Source: Antitrichia curtipendula (lineage: Eukaryota; Streptophyta; Bryopsida; Hypnales; Leucodontaceae). Taken from it: DNA of 64,000 nucleotides. The DNA is taken from NCBI GenBank assembly GCA_951230915.1, contig OX579639.1, forward strand, positions 1,736,001 to 1,800,000, in the 5' to 3' direction. The notes under the pieces were generated by a model that was given only the letters and a program-made list of their open reading frames with translations, was not told the DNA's origin and made no database searches. Every line of letters begins with the position of its first letter. Position 1 is the stretch's first letter. The translations under genes and the position numbers were made by a program. This document shows positions 21,463 through 33,850 of the stretch, piece by piece.

Positions 21463-23356
21463 GTCTCTCCTGACCTAAAAGCCGTCATGATGACGTTTAC
21501 CGGTCCGGTCCCACCAATCCGGTCTAACCCTAATCCGGTTCTATACCCCCAATCCGGTCTACTACTACTTCCGGACAAGGATCCGATTTCTATCCGGTTC
21601 CTAGGTGTCACCACTAGGATTGGATTCGTTCGAACTACTCCACTATTTCAATGTCTTTCCTAATTTTCCGTCCTCTGCTGTTTCTAGACAAAACCTAGAT
21701 ACTAATCGATAGTTTTCGTTCCGTTTTCTAGATAAACAACTGAAAACCAAAAATTCGGACTGCGACATCCATGATAAAATGGATCACTCAAAAACAGCTT
21801 CTCCCCATTTCTCTCACAAGAGCAAAGGAAATGATTCATTCATGAAGATGCCCGTGGCAATTACGGGTATGATTGCTCATGGGCATGGAGATGTGCGATA
21901 TGTGCACTATGGCTTAGACATCTTCTCCACAGACTCCAACCATACCATAGGATCAATTGCAAAATTGTTAAGAGATTTGGAAGCGTAACCAAAGCATTCA
22001 TCTCGTGAACTGTTTGCAGGACGTGATCGTTCTGAATTGACAAAGGCTTTGTTATTAGGCACACAAACTTATACGGACTCTCTTGGGTCACCCCCAGATG
22101 AGTTGGTGGAAGCTAAGCCTCTTCCTCCAACATTGACTCTTCAACTTAACAATGCTTCTGGTGACAACAAGAACCGCTGGGTTTTTGCATTTTGCTCTCT
22201 CCTAGTCTATAGAGCTATTTTTCAAGAGATTTACATCAATTTCCTCATTGTCGGACACACTCATGAGGACATTGATGCTCTCTTTGGTTGATGAAATAGC
22301 AAATTGAAGACAAATGATTACCCTACACTTCCAAGGTTAATGAAGTCTTTCATGGATTGCAAAACACAGCTTGTGATTCCTCATCTCATTGAAGAGGTTC
22401 CTGATTTCAAGTGTTTTGTAGAGGGGTATTTGCATATAGGTGATGATTTTCTATTGGACCATTCTCAAGCGCAGCAATTCAAATTTGATAAGGATTCTAG
22501 TGGATGGCCCTTGATACAATACAAGATCTTGTGTACTGATGTGGATTGGCTGCCAAAGGAAGGTGGAGGCATTCACTTGTGGAAGGAGGCAACAGATGGA
22601 GGTCCTAAAGTGCCAAGGGGTACACTTCCACCTTTGGCTCCACAAAAAATGCGTTGTTTTGATGAGGTTTGCAAGGGTTTAGAAGGATATATTGCATTGT
22701 GGGGTGCAATGGCTAATTAAAACTTGTCTGGAGAGTTCCGAAGGAAGAATGAGCGAGTGCGGAAATACTGGAAAGGTGTCAGAAGTGCTCTGAACACACC
22801 CTTCGTGATGCATGAAAAATTGCGGAATGGATTTTGGCTAAATTCTCAAATCTCTAAGGAAGTGGAAGACCAATACCTTGACGATGGTCAAATGCATGAG
22901 GAATTTGCAGAAGATGCACCATTTGTTGGTCGCAGGCATGACCGTCCAGCACTTTCTTTCCGTGTTGGTCGTGATGTATACGCGGGTTATTTTGTTGCAG
23001 TGCAACCTGCTGATGGTGACCTCCGCCCATTTTGGCTTGCTCATGCACTTACTAATCCAGATCCAGGGCATGTCAATTCAATTGAGCTGCAATATTGGAC
23101 GGCTACATCTTTTCAACACGTTATGGAGGATACATACAGAGGTTGGGATACAAAACAAGGGAATTCTTGGTGCGAGGATAAGGCAATTTCTCCGAGCTGG
23201 ACGCATACGGACTGTATCATGACTGCTTGGAAGCCACGTGTGAGAGTAGGGACTTCTGATCCAAGAATCAAAATTCCCAAAAATCAAATAGCTATAATCA
23301 AGGCATCTGTGGATGCTTATGTGTGTGGAGAAGACAACAATGCATCTTCTAAGTGA

Positions 23357-25204
23357 AGGTGGATAGATTGTAGGCTTAGGGAAGTGATTAGAAGTTTGTA
23401 GTGTATTTTCTTATTTTTTAAGAGAAAAAATGTAACCAAAGTACTTGTAGTAGTGGAGGTGTTTTTCTTAAAACACTACAAGAAAATGGGGTGTTTTAAG
23501 TAGTATCCTAGACATCACGTCTTTTAAGTAACGTCTTTTTAGTAAGATTTTAAGTAAAATTTGCACTCAAATTTTTAGTAAAATTTGCACTCAAATTTTT
23601 AGTAAAATTTGCACTCAAATTTTTAGTAAAATTTGCACTCAAATTTTTAGTAAGATTTTAAGTAAAATTTTTAGGAGACAATGAACCACGGGTGGAAGTT
23701 CAATTGGACCTTCTTCCACAATGAAGTGGCGAGGAAACAATTGAGCGTTGGGCTTTGAATTCTGTTAGTCCTAAGGGGAAGGCCAAGACAAAGAATTCAA
23801 AAAGAAAATCCCGTGGGGCCCTTCCATGTACACCTGCAGGCCGAGTTTCCACTCAAGTTGACACTACGAAAAGATAATTCTGCCAAATATGTGCATAGCT
23901 GTCATTGTTTCACGTGAGGGCCTTATCAGCTTGACAGCTTGTTACTGATGTGTCTCTTTTCAGTTGATTTGGGGCTCCCTCTTCTTTGCATGCCATTGAG
24001 TAGGGTGCCATATTGCTTAGGGTAGAGTTTAGGCAAAATTTGCACTCCTTGCCAGTGACCAAGTTTTGAGAGCATTGCTGAATGGTACTTGTTGCTTTTT
24101 TTGTGAATTGGACTCATTGTTTTTTATTGGCAATGTTCCTTTTAGTAAAGACGTGGTTCCATAACTTAACTGAGTCTCTTTGTAATGTGCAACTCAAGGT
24201 GTATGCTTATCCTTTCTTCAATGTTGGTTTCTCTTGTGTTGTTTAAAATGCATGCTAATCCATTGCAGTGTAGGTGATTATTTTGGTATTCTAGTTGGAA
24301 TGATCCATGCATGTTTCTAAGAAAAATAAGAAAAATGTTGCACATAGAGTTCCAAACACTCACTGTGACATGCAATGCAAGCGCTGTAGCCAAGTGTCAA
24401 GAGTGCAGCTGTCATTTATGGACTTTTGTGAATTGGCGTGAATTGCCAATTGTATCACTTGTCTATGAAATTGACAGATTTGTGTTGGCCCTAAACAGAA
24501 TGAAATGTAGTAAAAGCCAAAAAAGTCACATGTATTGTGGCTAATCAAACTTCAATGAAACAAAAGTACATGAGCTGTATTCAATGAAATTGAATACCAA
24601 CATAAATATAGAAATCAGAGTAAATCATTCATATTCATAGAGGGCCAAAAAACCCTGTTTACAAAATGTCATTCTAACTCCTAAACCAACATAGAAAGAA
24701 CTAAGTACATAAGCGTACTTCAGACCACCCATACACACTCCAAATTCATTGCCATGCACCTGCTACAAGTCAAGAATTTATGTAAATAACTTCTACAAGT
24801 TCAAAGCAGTTCACAAATCTAAGTATTATTTCAGATTTGTTCATAGCACCTACAAAAGAACAACTTGCAGACAATACAGTGAGGAAAATGTAGTTCGCAC
24901 AAGCAAAATGGTCAAATCTGCATAACTAAAGATGAGGAGCTGACAAGTGAAATAAAGCTTACCGTTTCGTGACTTTCGTCCTATAGGCAACCTTTGTTTC
25001 AAAACTACTTTGCAGTGTTCATAGAATAACAATCACAAAGTCCTGCAAAATGCAAATCAAACATAAACAAACCGCATGTCAAATTCAAGCCAAATGAAAA
25101 TCCTAAGACATGAAGTGAATGATCATTTGCTTCAAGAAGAAAATGAAAGAAGGTAAAAATGGGTGCTTACATTCCCAGGTGGTATCCTTCTCCAGGAGGT
25201 CCAT
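23357..25204. other. Non-coding spacer with a CACTA-type end and a 24-bp repeat
   Basis: CACTACAAGAAAATGG at 23474 matches the plant CACTA terminus, but I found no partner end. From 23552 to about 23655 a 24-bp unit (gtaaaatttgcactcaaattttta) repeats four times; the anchor ttgcact is at 23561, 23585 and 23609. The stretch 23695-23900 has short coding-like scraps. 24600-25200 is probably the 3' flank of the minus-strand gene at 25205. Confidence 0.5.
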
Positions 25205-28200
25205 TCAAGTACAGAACCTAGCTGTAGCCTCTGCATCTAAAAGAGAGCCAGTTATAGAGTCCAAAATGGGCACTTTTAACTCATAACTGGCAAAATTCCC
25301 CTTTACAGAATGCGCTGTTGGAGGCATCCCAAAATCGGACAGTACAATTGCATGACTATGCACATATGCAAATGGCCTATCATCACGGAGCAAATAACTT
25401 CTGGAGCTAGGTGCGTACTGTTCATACCAATGGCCTTGAATTAGGATTTCACCAGGGAAAAATTCATTCTCGTAGTTGTCTTTGAACGCTGAAGCATTCA
25501 CATGTTCTCCTTTTGTGACCAACATGATCCAAAATGACTCACCATTGTCTAAATCAGCCTTCACAGCAATGTTGAAGCCAACTCGCACTTTCTCCCGCAC
25601 AATGTCATGATCCCCGACATCAGCTTCAGTGTCATCCCAATCCTGCTCAGGCAAATGACGTAAGCTTGTCCTCGACTTTGGACATATCTTCCGAAGTGTC
25701 CAATCGGGCACGTGAGCCTTCTGGTAGCAAGGTAAATTGCAATTGGGATCTACACAAGCCACACAGAAACAAGTGAGTTCTCGGAATTGGATCAAGGTTG
25801 GGTCCTTACACGATAAGGAACGGCATTGGTGCATCCCTCGACTGCCAGGAATCGTGTTTGCCTCAAGTTTGTCCACCCTCGAAATGTCCCCTTCTTTGAT
25901 TTCCCAAAAGAATTTAGTGATTCTTTGGCGTTCACCAAGTCGCCCTGTATGGAATTTATTGCTTTCTTCCTGCAGAAAGTGAACAACATGAGCAGTACAC
26001 TGGAGTTGTCTCCCGTTAGGTTTCAGTTGCTCCTTATACAACTCCCGCTTGAGAAGCGCCCCTGCCCCATCAACTTCACCTTTACCATATCCTGATGCAA
26101 AGTAATTCCATGAAATTTGACAACCTTCAGGCAACTCATCAGTCATTGTTAAGCTAGGGAATCGGCTTATGAAGTACCAAGCTCGAGCAGATTTGAACTG
26201 CCCTAAACAACCATCGCTCCAGACAACATGGTTAGTGGGTTGATATCCCTCTCCTTTGAGGTAATTCCAGTGCAAAAGAAAAGCGTGCTGAACATACAAG
26301 GAATCATGACATTTGTCATCCGAAACATAATAATGAACTTCCTTAAGCAAGTAAGGCTCATCACCCGACAAGGTCCAATCAGGATTCAAACGATAAGTAA
26401 TGTGGACCAAAATCGATATTTGTTGACTTTGCCAATGTATAGATTGGATTTCATTTTGAATTTTCATAGAATAGTTTTCGGAAAAATCAATGCATGATAT
26501 AAGAGTACCATCAAGCACTGAAGTAAACAATTCTTTGAATTGCAAGTCCTGCCATGAAGCAAAAAAATTGTGCACAATGAACTGTTTCAATTTCGGTTTC
26601 AAGTAATTGAGGAGTTCAGAAGGGGGGGTTTCACAGTAGAAAAATTTGATGGCCTTCTTTTGATTGCCGTCTTCCCCTACACCAATTACCTCGTACCCTG
26701 TGCATTTCCATTTGACCAGCTTGTCAGAGCAAAGCTCAACAGGGCAAATCCGCAAATTTTGGACACCACAATTCTCACAGTCACCTAGAAGGCACTCCCG
26801 CTTGTACCAAATCTGCAATTCACCCTTTTGGCACAAAACTGAACTCCATAGATGTGTTAGTCGTTCATAAATCTCATTGTGGGCATCACATCCAGTCCCA
26901 ATGGTTTCACAATCACGAATGGTACCACAAACAATACAATCACAAGTACAATCTTTGTGTACGCCCAGCAAATCACACCTCATAGCATTCAAGCCATGTC
27001 GGAAATCTGAAAAGTCCTGGTGATACCTGCAACAGCATGTATTCCATAATCTCAATCTCCTTACCCACCAACATTTCAATGCCTCAAATGTCCTCAACCC
27101 ACACTTCACATATGGATACTTCTTCTTAAATTCGGTGAAGAACTCCAACTGCAAGCAAAGCACATCTTAAACCTCACTGCTTAGCTGAAACCACAAAGGA
27201 CCACCAAGGACTCTCCAAGCAGTGCTACGCTCCTTATAAAAAGGACCACCAAAGACTCCAAATAGTGTTGTGCTCCTTACAAAAAGGACCCAGGAGGACC
27301 AATAATTTCCAAAGCAATATACTCTCATTATCTGCTTACCCTATACCACAATAAAGGATCTCTAAGGAGCTAAGCAGAAGAAAGTGCTGAGCTGTTATGT
27401 GATCCAATCCAAAGTGCTGAACCCACAACTACAAAGGACCGGAGAAGCAGCCCCTCTTCATACTCCTAGGAAAAGGACCACAAATTTTGAATGGCGCTTT
27501 GAGGGTGCTGAATTGCTTATCTTCTTGAAGCAAAAAAACGGTAAAGCAGTGAAGAAGTAAACCTAAACCCCTGACCACGTCTAAGGTTGTTACAAATAAT
27601 ACACTTAGCATTGCCTAAGGGCCCGCCCTACTGTTACTCTGTTAGCACCTCGCAATTTCTTTCAATGACTATAGAAGAAGAACCTTTAAAGAAATCCTTG
27701 AGAATCAAAGTGACAAAAATTCACACCATAGCAGCTACTATTATCATATCATCCTAAACCACAACTCCGAATTACAAATTGCAGATGTACTTGAGACACT
27801 TGGAGATACTGAGTTGCATGCTCAATGTAAAGATTACGCCCAATCCACTTTTTGACGATGTCCTTCCAATTTGGTGAAACCGTAGTCTCTTCTTCCCACG
27901 ACTCACTAATAATCTTCTTTGTTGCATCTGAAAGAGCATCTGAGCGGACTCTTTTTTGATCTCGCAACCAGAAAGCATCTTGTTTTGTGTCTAGCAAAAC
28001 TCTCCTAACAAGCGCCTTCTTGATACTCCTCCGATCCATTCCAAGTAAACCTGGCACACCCCTCCCACTTCCAATTCCTGGTGCAACTACAAAAGTAGTG
28101 ACAATGTTCTTTGCTTGAAGAGTTTTAGCTTTCCTGAGCCCCACGAGGTGACTCTGCATTCCCTGCTTGAGACCACCAAGAATGTCATATCTGAGTTCAA

Positions 28201-29170
28201 CATCAGCAGGGTCCCTCAAAAAAGGGGGTACCATCTGCTTGAGCATGGGTTGGCCTAAATTTTTTGTGATAGTGAGGTGCTGAACCTCAGTATCATGGTT
28301 CATCATCTTCTTAGCTATGAACAAGCTAATCTCTCGAGCAAGAGTGGCACTAGTCCGATTACCTTGTTTTGGACTTGCAAAGCTGAATTTGGGATCGTGA
28401 TCTGTACTGCTTTCTACTCGTGAATCTTCTACACGTAGTAGCTCCGCTTTACGCGCACGGCATTTGCAAGTTTTCTCTCGCCCACTAGCCTTCCACTTCT
28501 CAGCAAACCAAGCAGCGTAATTGGTGCCAGCTACTGGAAAAGACCCTAGACCGACAGCATTGGTAATGCATTCGTCTAAAGTTGACTCTGCCATTGTGAT
28601 GCTAACATTCCAATGAAACGAAACAAAAATGCGCTTCCTAATCAAGGACACTAAACATTGCAAATTGGCAGAAACACCGTAATTCAAAATCAAATCAATT
28701 GTGAAACAACCTGAATTGCACCATAATTTTGAAAACAATTGGCAAATGAAAGAGAAGATTTACATTGGTCTCTTGCTACTTCTAAGCTTCTCCTTCAACT
28801 CGAACTCTCCGCTTCTAGAAGAGGATTTAGGGCCACGAGAGTAAGAAACTGTTGTTTCCTTCCAACGACATTCACGAGTTGTTACACTACAATAAGGTGG
28901 AAGTACATGTGGTTTTAGCAAGACTTGATCTAAAACCCGATCATGCATTTCAAACAGACGTTGCACTTTTGTCAAGGGTTTGAAATTACCGCTCAAATGA
29001 AGAGAGGGAGCATCTGCCCGTGAAAGACTACTCGGGCTCTTAGGCGGTGTCAGGAAAACCTCCTCATCCTCGTCTTCGTCTAGATCAATTTGCTTAAGGA
29101 AATTTGAAACTACTTTGCTTACTCGCTGCCACTCCAAATTGGCACGCCTCGAACAAAAGCCACCATTCAC
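25205..29170 (-). CDS. Three-exon transposase-like protein, 1053 aa, apparently intact
   Basis: The exons are 29170-28764, 28601-27791 and 27148-25205, with GT-AG introns of 162 and 642 bp. Exon lengths 407+811+1944 give an uninterrupted 1053-residue frame. Exon 1 encodes an acidic Ser-rich region; exon 2 begins IITMAESTLDEC and is helix-rich. Exon 3 carries a Cys cluster (CCCRYHQD...CTCDCIVCG, about residues 444-481) and an RNase H-like core: CIDFSENYS (D627), VVWSDGCLGQFK (D718) and FASGYGKGEVDG (E764/D766). These are candidate acids of a DDE/D triad. The layout, including the HW after FSENY, matches a large transposase-like family I remember from animals and bryophytes; I cannot name the superfamily. 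No terminal repeats were found, so it may be an autonomous element or a domesticated gene. An unspliced alternative start at M139 is possible. Confidence 0.75.
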
Positions 29171-29375
29171 AATGGGCGAGTGACTTCTTCATGACAACAT
29201 ACTACTAGACCACAAAACAAAGTTCTTGCAAAACAATTTGGAAACCATAGGAATAATCGAGCAAGAAGAAGCAGCAACTCGGTGGCAAACTCTAGCAGCC
29301 TCAGCGGTAGTTTCAGAACTCAGGATAAGAATCGCTCGGCCCAATTTGATTGCAAACCTTGCAACCTCAGTGGCA

Positions 29376-29800
29376 GAGTCCAGAACCAGAGGAGGACCAA
29401 AATTGCAAGGCACATACTTGTGCAAACCCAAGGAGCCTCAGCAGCAGAATTCGAAAGTCATAACGATAATCACAAGTCACAATGCTTCTGCAAACCCCAG
29501 CAATTGAGTGCCTAAAAATCCGAAATTCACGACGATAATCACAAGTCACAATGCTTCTGCAAACCCCAGCAATTGAGTGCCTAAAAATCCGAAATTCACG
29601 ACGATAATCACAAGTCACAATGCTTCTACAAACCCCAGCAATTGAGTGCCTAAAAATCCGAAATTCATGACGATAATCGCAAGGCACAATGCTTCTGCAA
29701 ACCCCAGTAGCTCAGCGCTTAAAAATACGAAACTTAGATGACAATTGCGATGCACAATGCTTCTGCAAACCCCAGCAGTTGAGTGCCTAAAAATCCGAAA
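29376..29800. repeat. 69-bp tandem repeat upstream of the transposase-like gene
   Basis: The unit, anchored on cacaagtcacaatgcttctgc, recurs at 29471, 29540, 29609 and 29678 with exact 69-bp spacing and a more diverged fifth copy near 29747. Because 69 is divisible by three, it yields a spurious 23-residue-period frame on the minus strand. It lies 200-620 bp upstream of the gene start, so it could be promoter-proximal. Confidence 0.9.
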
Positions 29801-32800
29801 TTCAAAACTCAGAATAGAACAATAATCGCAAGGTAGATGCTTGACGGCAACGAGCGTAATGACAGGATCACAGGATCACAGCACTCCTAACAGATTGACA
29901 TACAGCACATTTGCCGTTGTAAAATAGCAACATTCATTCAACTGCAAGTTCATTTAGTTCTTTGCATTCATCCAATTATCATAGGAATTAAGGGCAAAAA
30001 GGACTTGTTACATGGTGTTTTTTGTCCTTATTTCATTTCAATATACTTTAGAACATCACCATTTTTTGATACAAGTTCAATCTACAATGTCCAAATGTGA
30101 AAGTTAAATTCTTTTGAATAAACACTAAAATGTCAAACTTTAAATTAGATATATGTATCCAAAAAGGAGTTGTTACATCCAAGTTGGCTCCTATTAACAT
30201 GCTTCCACCTAAGTATGCTATTTTCTTTAATGTATATACATTTTTCATTGTTCTAAGTACATGTGAGCATAGGATTATCAAATTATTACTCTTGTATAGC
30301 CTATTTTTTTCTTGTTTAGTATGCGGAATGTTTTAATTACCAAGCATTGCATTAATTGCGTTGATTATTCCATTTTGCTTTCTTTGGAAGTTTGGGTGAG
30401 TGATCTTGGCTATTGGCGACACGACAAAGCATGCACAATATGAAAAAGCAATGTTTAAAACATAAATGCTTGGCTACCTTGTAATGTAGCATATGAAGTC
30501 AACAAAAGTGGGAGAAGCACTCATGTCTTCCCGTATAGATTGTAGAAGTCCTTTGAATTTTCTAAGGTGCACGGTTCAATTCCTTGTGGTGGCATTTGGA
30601 TTGGTCTTTGTAGCCAACTAGTACAAGAGAAAGAAAATAGAAAACGTCAAGCCAATTTTGGGAGGTACGTGGAAGGGAAGATGGTTTGATACTTTTGCAC
30701 GTGGTCTAAGAAGGCTTTGCAGGGTTGAATTCGAGTTTAGGTTCAAGATGTTTGGAATTGAAACGTAATTCAAACATTTTGGACCTGAATTTGAACTCAA
30801 TCCCTCTATAACCTCCTAAATCATCACCAAAATTGCTAGTAGAAAATGTTCTCGGATCACTTAGCGGATAGAATTGACTTGACATTTTGTACATTTGACA
30901 CTACCATGTAAAGTATACAAATGTAAAGTACACGAAGTCAATGTTCACCATCATGAAATAGATGGTCGGCATTAGCCTAACGAACACACAGTTCAACACG
31001 TCAACTTGTTTCAAAGTATATATTTTTCCTAAACCAACTACACTGGTATTTGTAGTACAAGTACCAACTTTTGGAGCAATGAACAATTGGAGACAAAAAT
31101 AACCATAGAATCTTGCATTTGGTTGGTTTGAAGAGATGTGTAAAGAATTTTAGAAATTTCTACCATATAGATTGTAAGATTCTAGCATATAAACTCGCAA
31201 AATTCTAATGGAAACGTGGAGTAGCGAGCATCAAAATTTGTTTTCTTTACTCTAAATGCAAATATCTTACAATCTATTTAGTTTAAGTTTCAATAATTTC
31301 TTCCACACATTCTTCTACAGTTCTAGTACTCTAGTAGAATATCTAAACGTTATATTTACAAAAAATAAACATTTGTAAAGTTTATTTCTCTTTGCAATAA
31401 ATAACATCATTTGGAGTGATATTTCATACAAAAACAAACTTGATCTTGTAGGGGTTAATAAAAAGAATGTAAGTTTTGATCGAGGATTATTATTATAAAT
31501 TTTGGGGTGTATGATTGACATTGTTGTCATTTAGTACATGCAAGTTGAAGAATGTGTTCTTAATACTATTATTATTAAAATGAAAAATATGTTTTTGGGA
31601 CACCTCAGTTTTTTGGGGGGGTTCATAATTATTTTTTTGTACAAACTTCTATGTTTCTTCATTGATGATTGCAAAATATGCCATTTGTATGCATAAACTT
31701 TTTTCAATCTACATGGTACATCACTACAACACTTTGTACAATCATGTACCCAAATGCTCTTCTATTTTATATGGTTTAATTTTCATCTCACATATCCCTA
31801 ATCCTTCATAATTCAATGTGAATGAAAAGATTCTCCAAATATCTTTCAAAGCACTATATTTGCATTGAGACTTAATGGATTAAATATATACTAGAAAAAA
31901 GGCCCTATTTTTGACACTTTTTAATATTTCAACATATTATTAAATTGTTGTTTTTCCTAAAAAGACATTGTAGATTGATAGAATTATAAATACAATGATA
32001 TTGAAATCTACATTTTTTGATGAATGATATTTTTACAATTTTTGCAACTAATAATGGATTAACTCTTATATACGTCAGTATAGAAATGTGTTGAAAGAAT
32101 GATTGTATGAAACATTTGGACTATTTAAGCTTCATACATTGTGCATTTAACAGGTTCTATATGCTAACTTTTAAAGTAATGCACTAATGAGGCCAAAATT
32201 TATTAAGAAGGTAGATGTCACCTTTATAATTGTAGAGGTTAGCTTTCAAATATTTGAAAAGTTGTTTATTGTTTAAAATTCAATTTTATTAATCTATCAC
32301 TCTTATAATTTTCATGATTTTTATTAGGATTTTCAAGCCCTAAACCCATGTATGCATTGTTGTCAAAAAATATTGAAACAAATATGAACCCTATAATGTA
32401 CATCACAAACAAAACAATACTTCACCATACAACAATATACAATCTTTTAAATTTAAAAGAACCTAGAGTAATTTCTTGGTCAATTGGTCAATTTTGACTT
32501 TAGTAGTAACCAATTTCCTAGGTCCTTTCTTAAGACACATTCTAGCCATTTGAAGTGCTAGGAATCTAAAGTTATTTCTTAATTGGCAAATTTTGACTTT
32601 AGAGGTAATCAATGACCTCACCTTCTCTATTGGCACATCTTATAATTCGACAATCCCAATTTATCTTGAGAACTTGCCATGTTGTGTACATACTTAATTG
32701 AACAATTTTTACATGTAAAGTTGCAAATACATGTAACTTCATTTAAAAGCCCATTTATCCCCAATAACAATCATTACAAAAACTCAAGTGTAATATTAGC

Positions 32801-33850
32801 TCTAATTTTAGTACCATTGATTCATCCAATTAGTAAGTGTGCAATATTGGCATCACAATAATATTAGGAGAGGTTATAGATTTATCCATTACCTAAATTT
32901 ATTTTCTATAACTACAACACTAAAGAAATTACAAATTTTTTAAACACTATCCAAAATCTCAAGATTGTAGAGAGGTTATAGATTTGCCAAGTACTAATTT
33001 TATTTTGTGGGAATTAGTAGAACACACAATATTTCATGCCAATATCACTTTAGTAATAACCTAACCATAATTCCTATACATGGATTCCCTACTACAATTG
33101 AAAAGCCTAGAACTTACACCAAATCTCTGAAACAAGCACCTCCAAAACTAGAGTGCAAATGGGGCACTTATGGCAACTAAAATGAACTCAACCAAACAAC
33201 ACATAGAAGAGCAAGAAATGAAGAAAAAGACAATATCATGTAAAAAGACTTTAACTACAGTAAACCTCCATCCAAGATCAAAATTAATTTATTTATCTTG
33301 AGCTTAGAGCTGCAATAATATAAATCTCACTAATTATAATCACCTAGCCTCAACATTGACTTCCAAAATTCACATGAAACAAAAACCAAAAATTCAATTA
33401 CCTATATATGAGCACATCAACTGCAATAACAACAAGAGTGACCTTGCTACTAAGAAAAAATAACCCCTAGCATGGCCATCTCAAACAAAGAACTTCAAAA
33501 CAATCATTTTGACATTTTCTTTGCAAATAGTCTTTGAAATACATTTTGAAGTTGCCAACAAAAGGATGCATATTGTATGGACCGGAGGGGGTGTCCCGGT
33601 CCTATAGCCAATTCTAGCTAAAATTTGTCATCACTAAAGAAAATGCAAAGACAACAACCTCTATGAATACCTCCCTCCAGTCATTTCCAACCAATGCAAT
33701 TGTTTTCAATCAATGCTCAACACAAAAACTACATTTGTAGATCATGACAAATTACAATGAAAATTTTCAAATTACAGTTGCATGCAAAAATCATTGTCAA
33801 GAGATTCAGAAAATAAGATAGCCAACAATTGGTCAAGATTGTCAACCTCG
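29801..33850. other. AT-rich intergenic region
   Basis: About 4 kb has only short, unsupported frames and no terminal-repeat pairs that I could recognise. It separates the transposase-like gene from the 3' end of the PPR gene and presumably contains the latter's 3' UTR and terminator near 33600-33850. Confidence 0.6.

Larger units (their letters stand above)
18370..21767 (-). mobile_element. Complete TGT element (3398 bp)
   Basis: The ends are inverted: TGTCGCAG at 18370 and CTGCGACA ending at 21767, flanked by the perfect 5-bp duplication tccat (18365-18369, 21768-21772). The host coding frame is restored across the site, so the limits are secure. The single gene is on the minus strand. I see no long terminal repeats, no primer-binding site, no reverse transcriptase and no transposase. 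TG...CA ends and a 5-bp duplication also fit a solo LTR of a retrotransposon with very long LTRs. The sequence is rich in CCGGA/TCCGG. Confidence 0.88.
17554..23356 (+). pseudogene. DUF7869-type transposase gene, decayed and split by a TGT element
   Basis: Coding remnants run 17554-18369 and resume at 21773. The codons across the target (LTIVH | DKMDHSKTASPHFSHKSK) join in frame once one tccat copy is discounted. Recognisable blocks are LNVHGQIHHDQNGRDM, HEVCPTAWCHIHG, FPEFAPKARGDSFARCG, MPVAITGMIAHGHGDVRY, LQLNNASGDNKNRWVF and FLIVGHTHEDIDALFG. The HTHEDID motif, with the preceding LQxDN block, marks the RNase H-like family that I recall as DUF7869. At the presumed second acid this copy has Asn (LQLNN rather than LQLDN). 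Stops occur near 17671, 17944, 18102, 21986, 22289, 22718 and 23354, with possible frameshifts. The 5' end is cut by the Hx terminus. It is non-functional. Confidence 0.75.

Noticed and set aside
18370..21767. Classical LTR retrotransposon with two LTRs
   Set aside because: Sequence inside the two ends is not repeated beyond the 8-bp inverted termini, and no gag-pol or primer-binding site is visible. A solo long LTR remains open.
23552..23655. CRISPR-like regular repeat
   Set aside because: The 24-bp units are contiguous with no variable spacers, and the DNA is plant nuclear. The same applies to the 69-bp array at 29376-29800.
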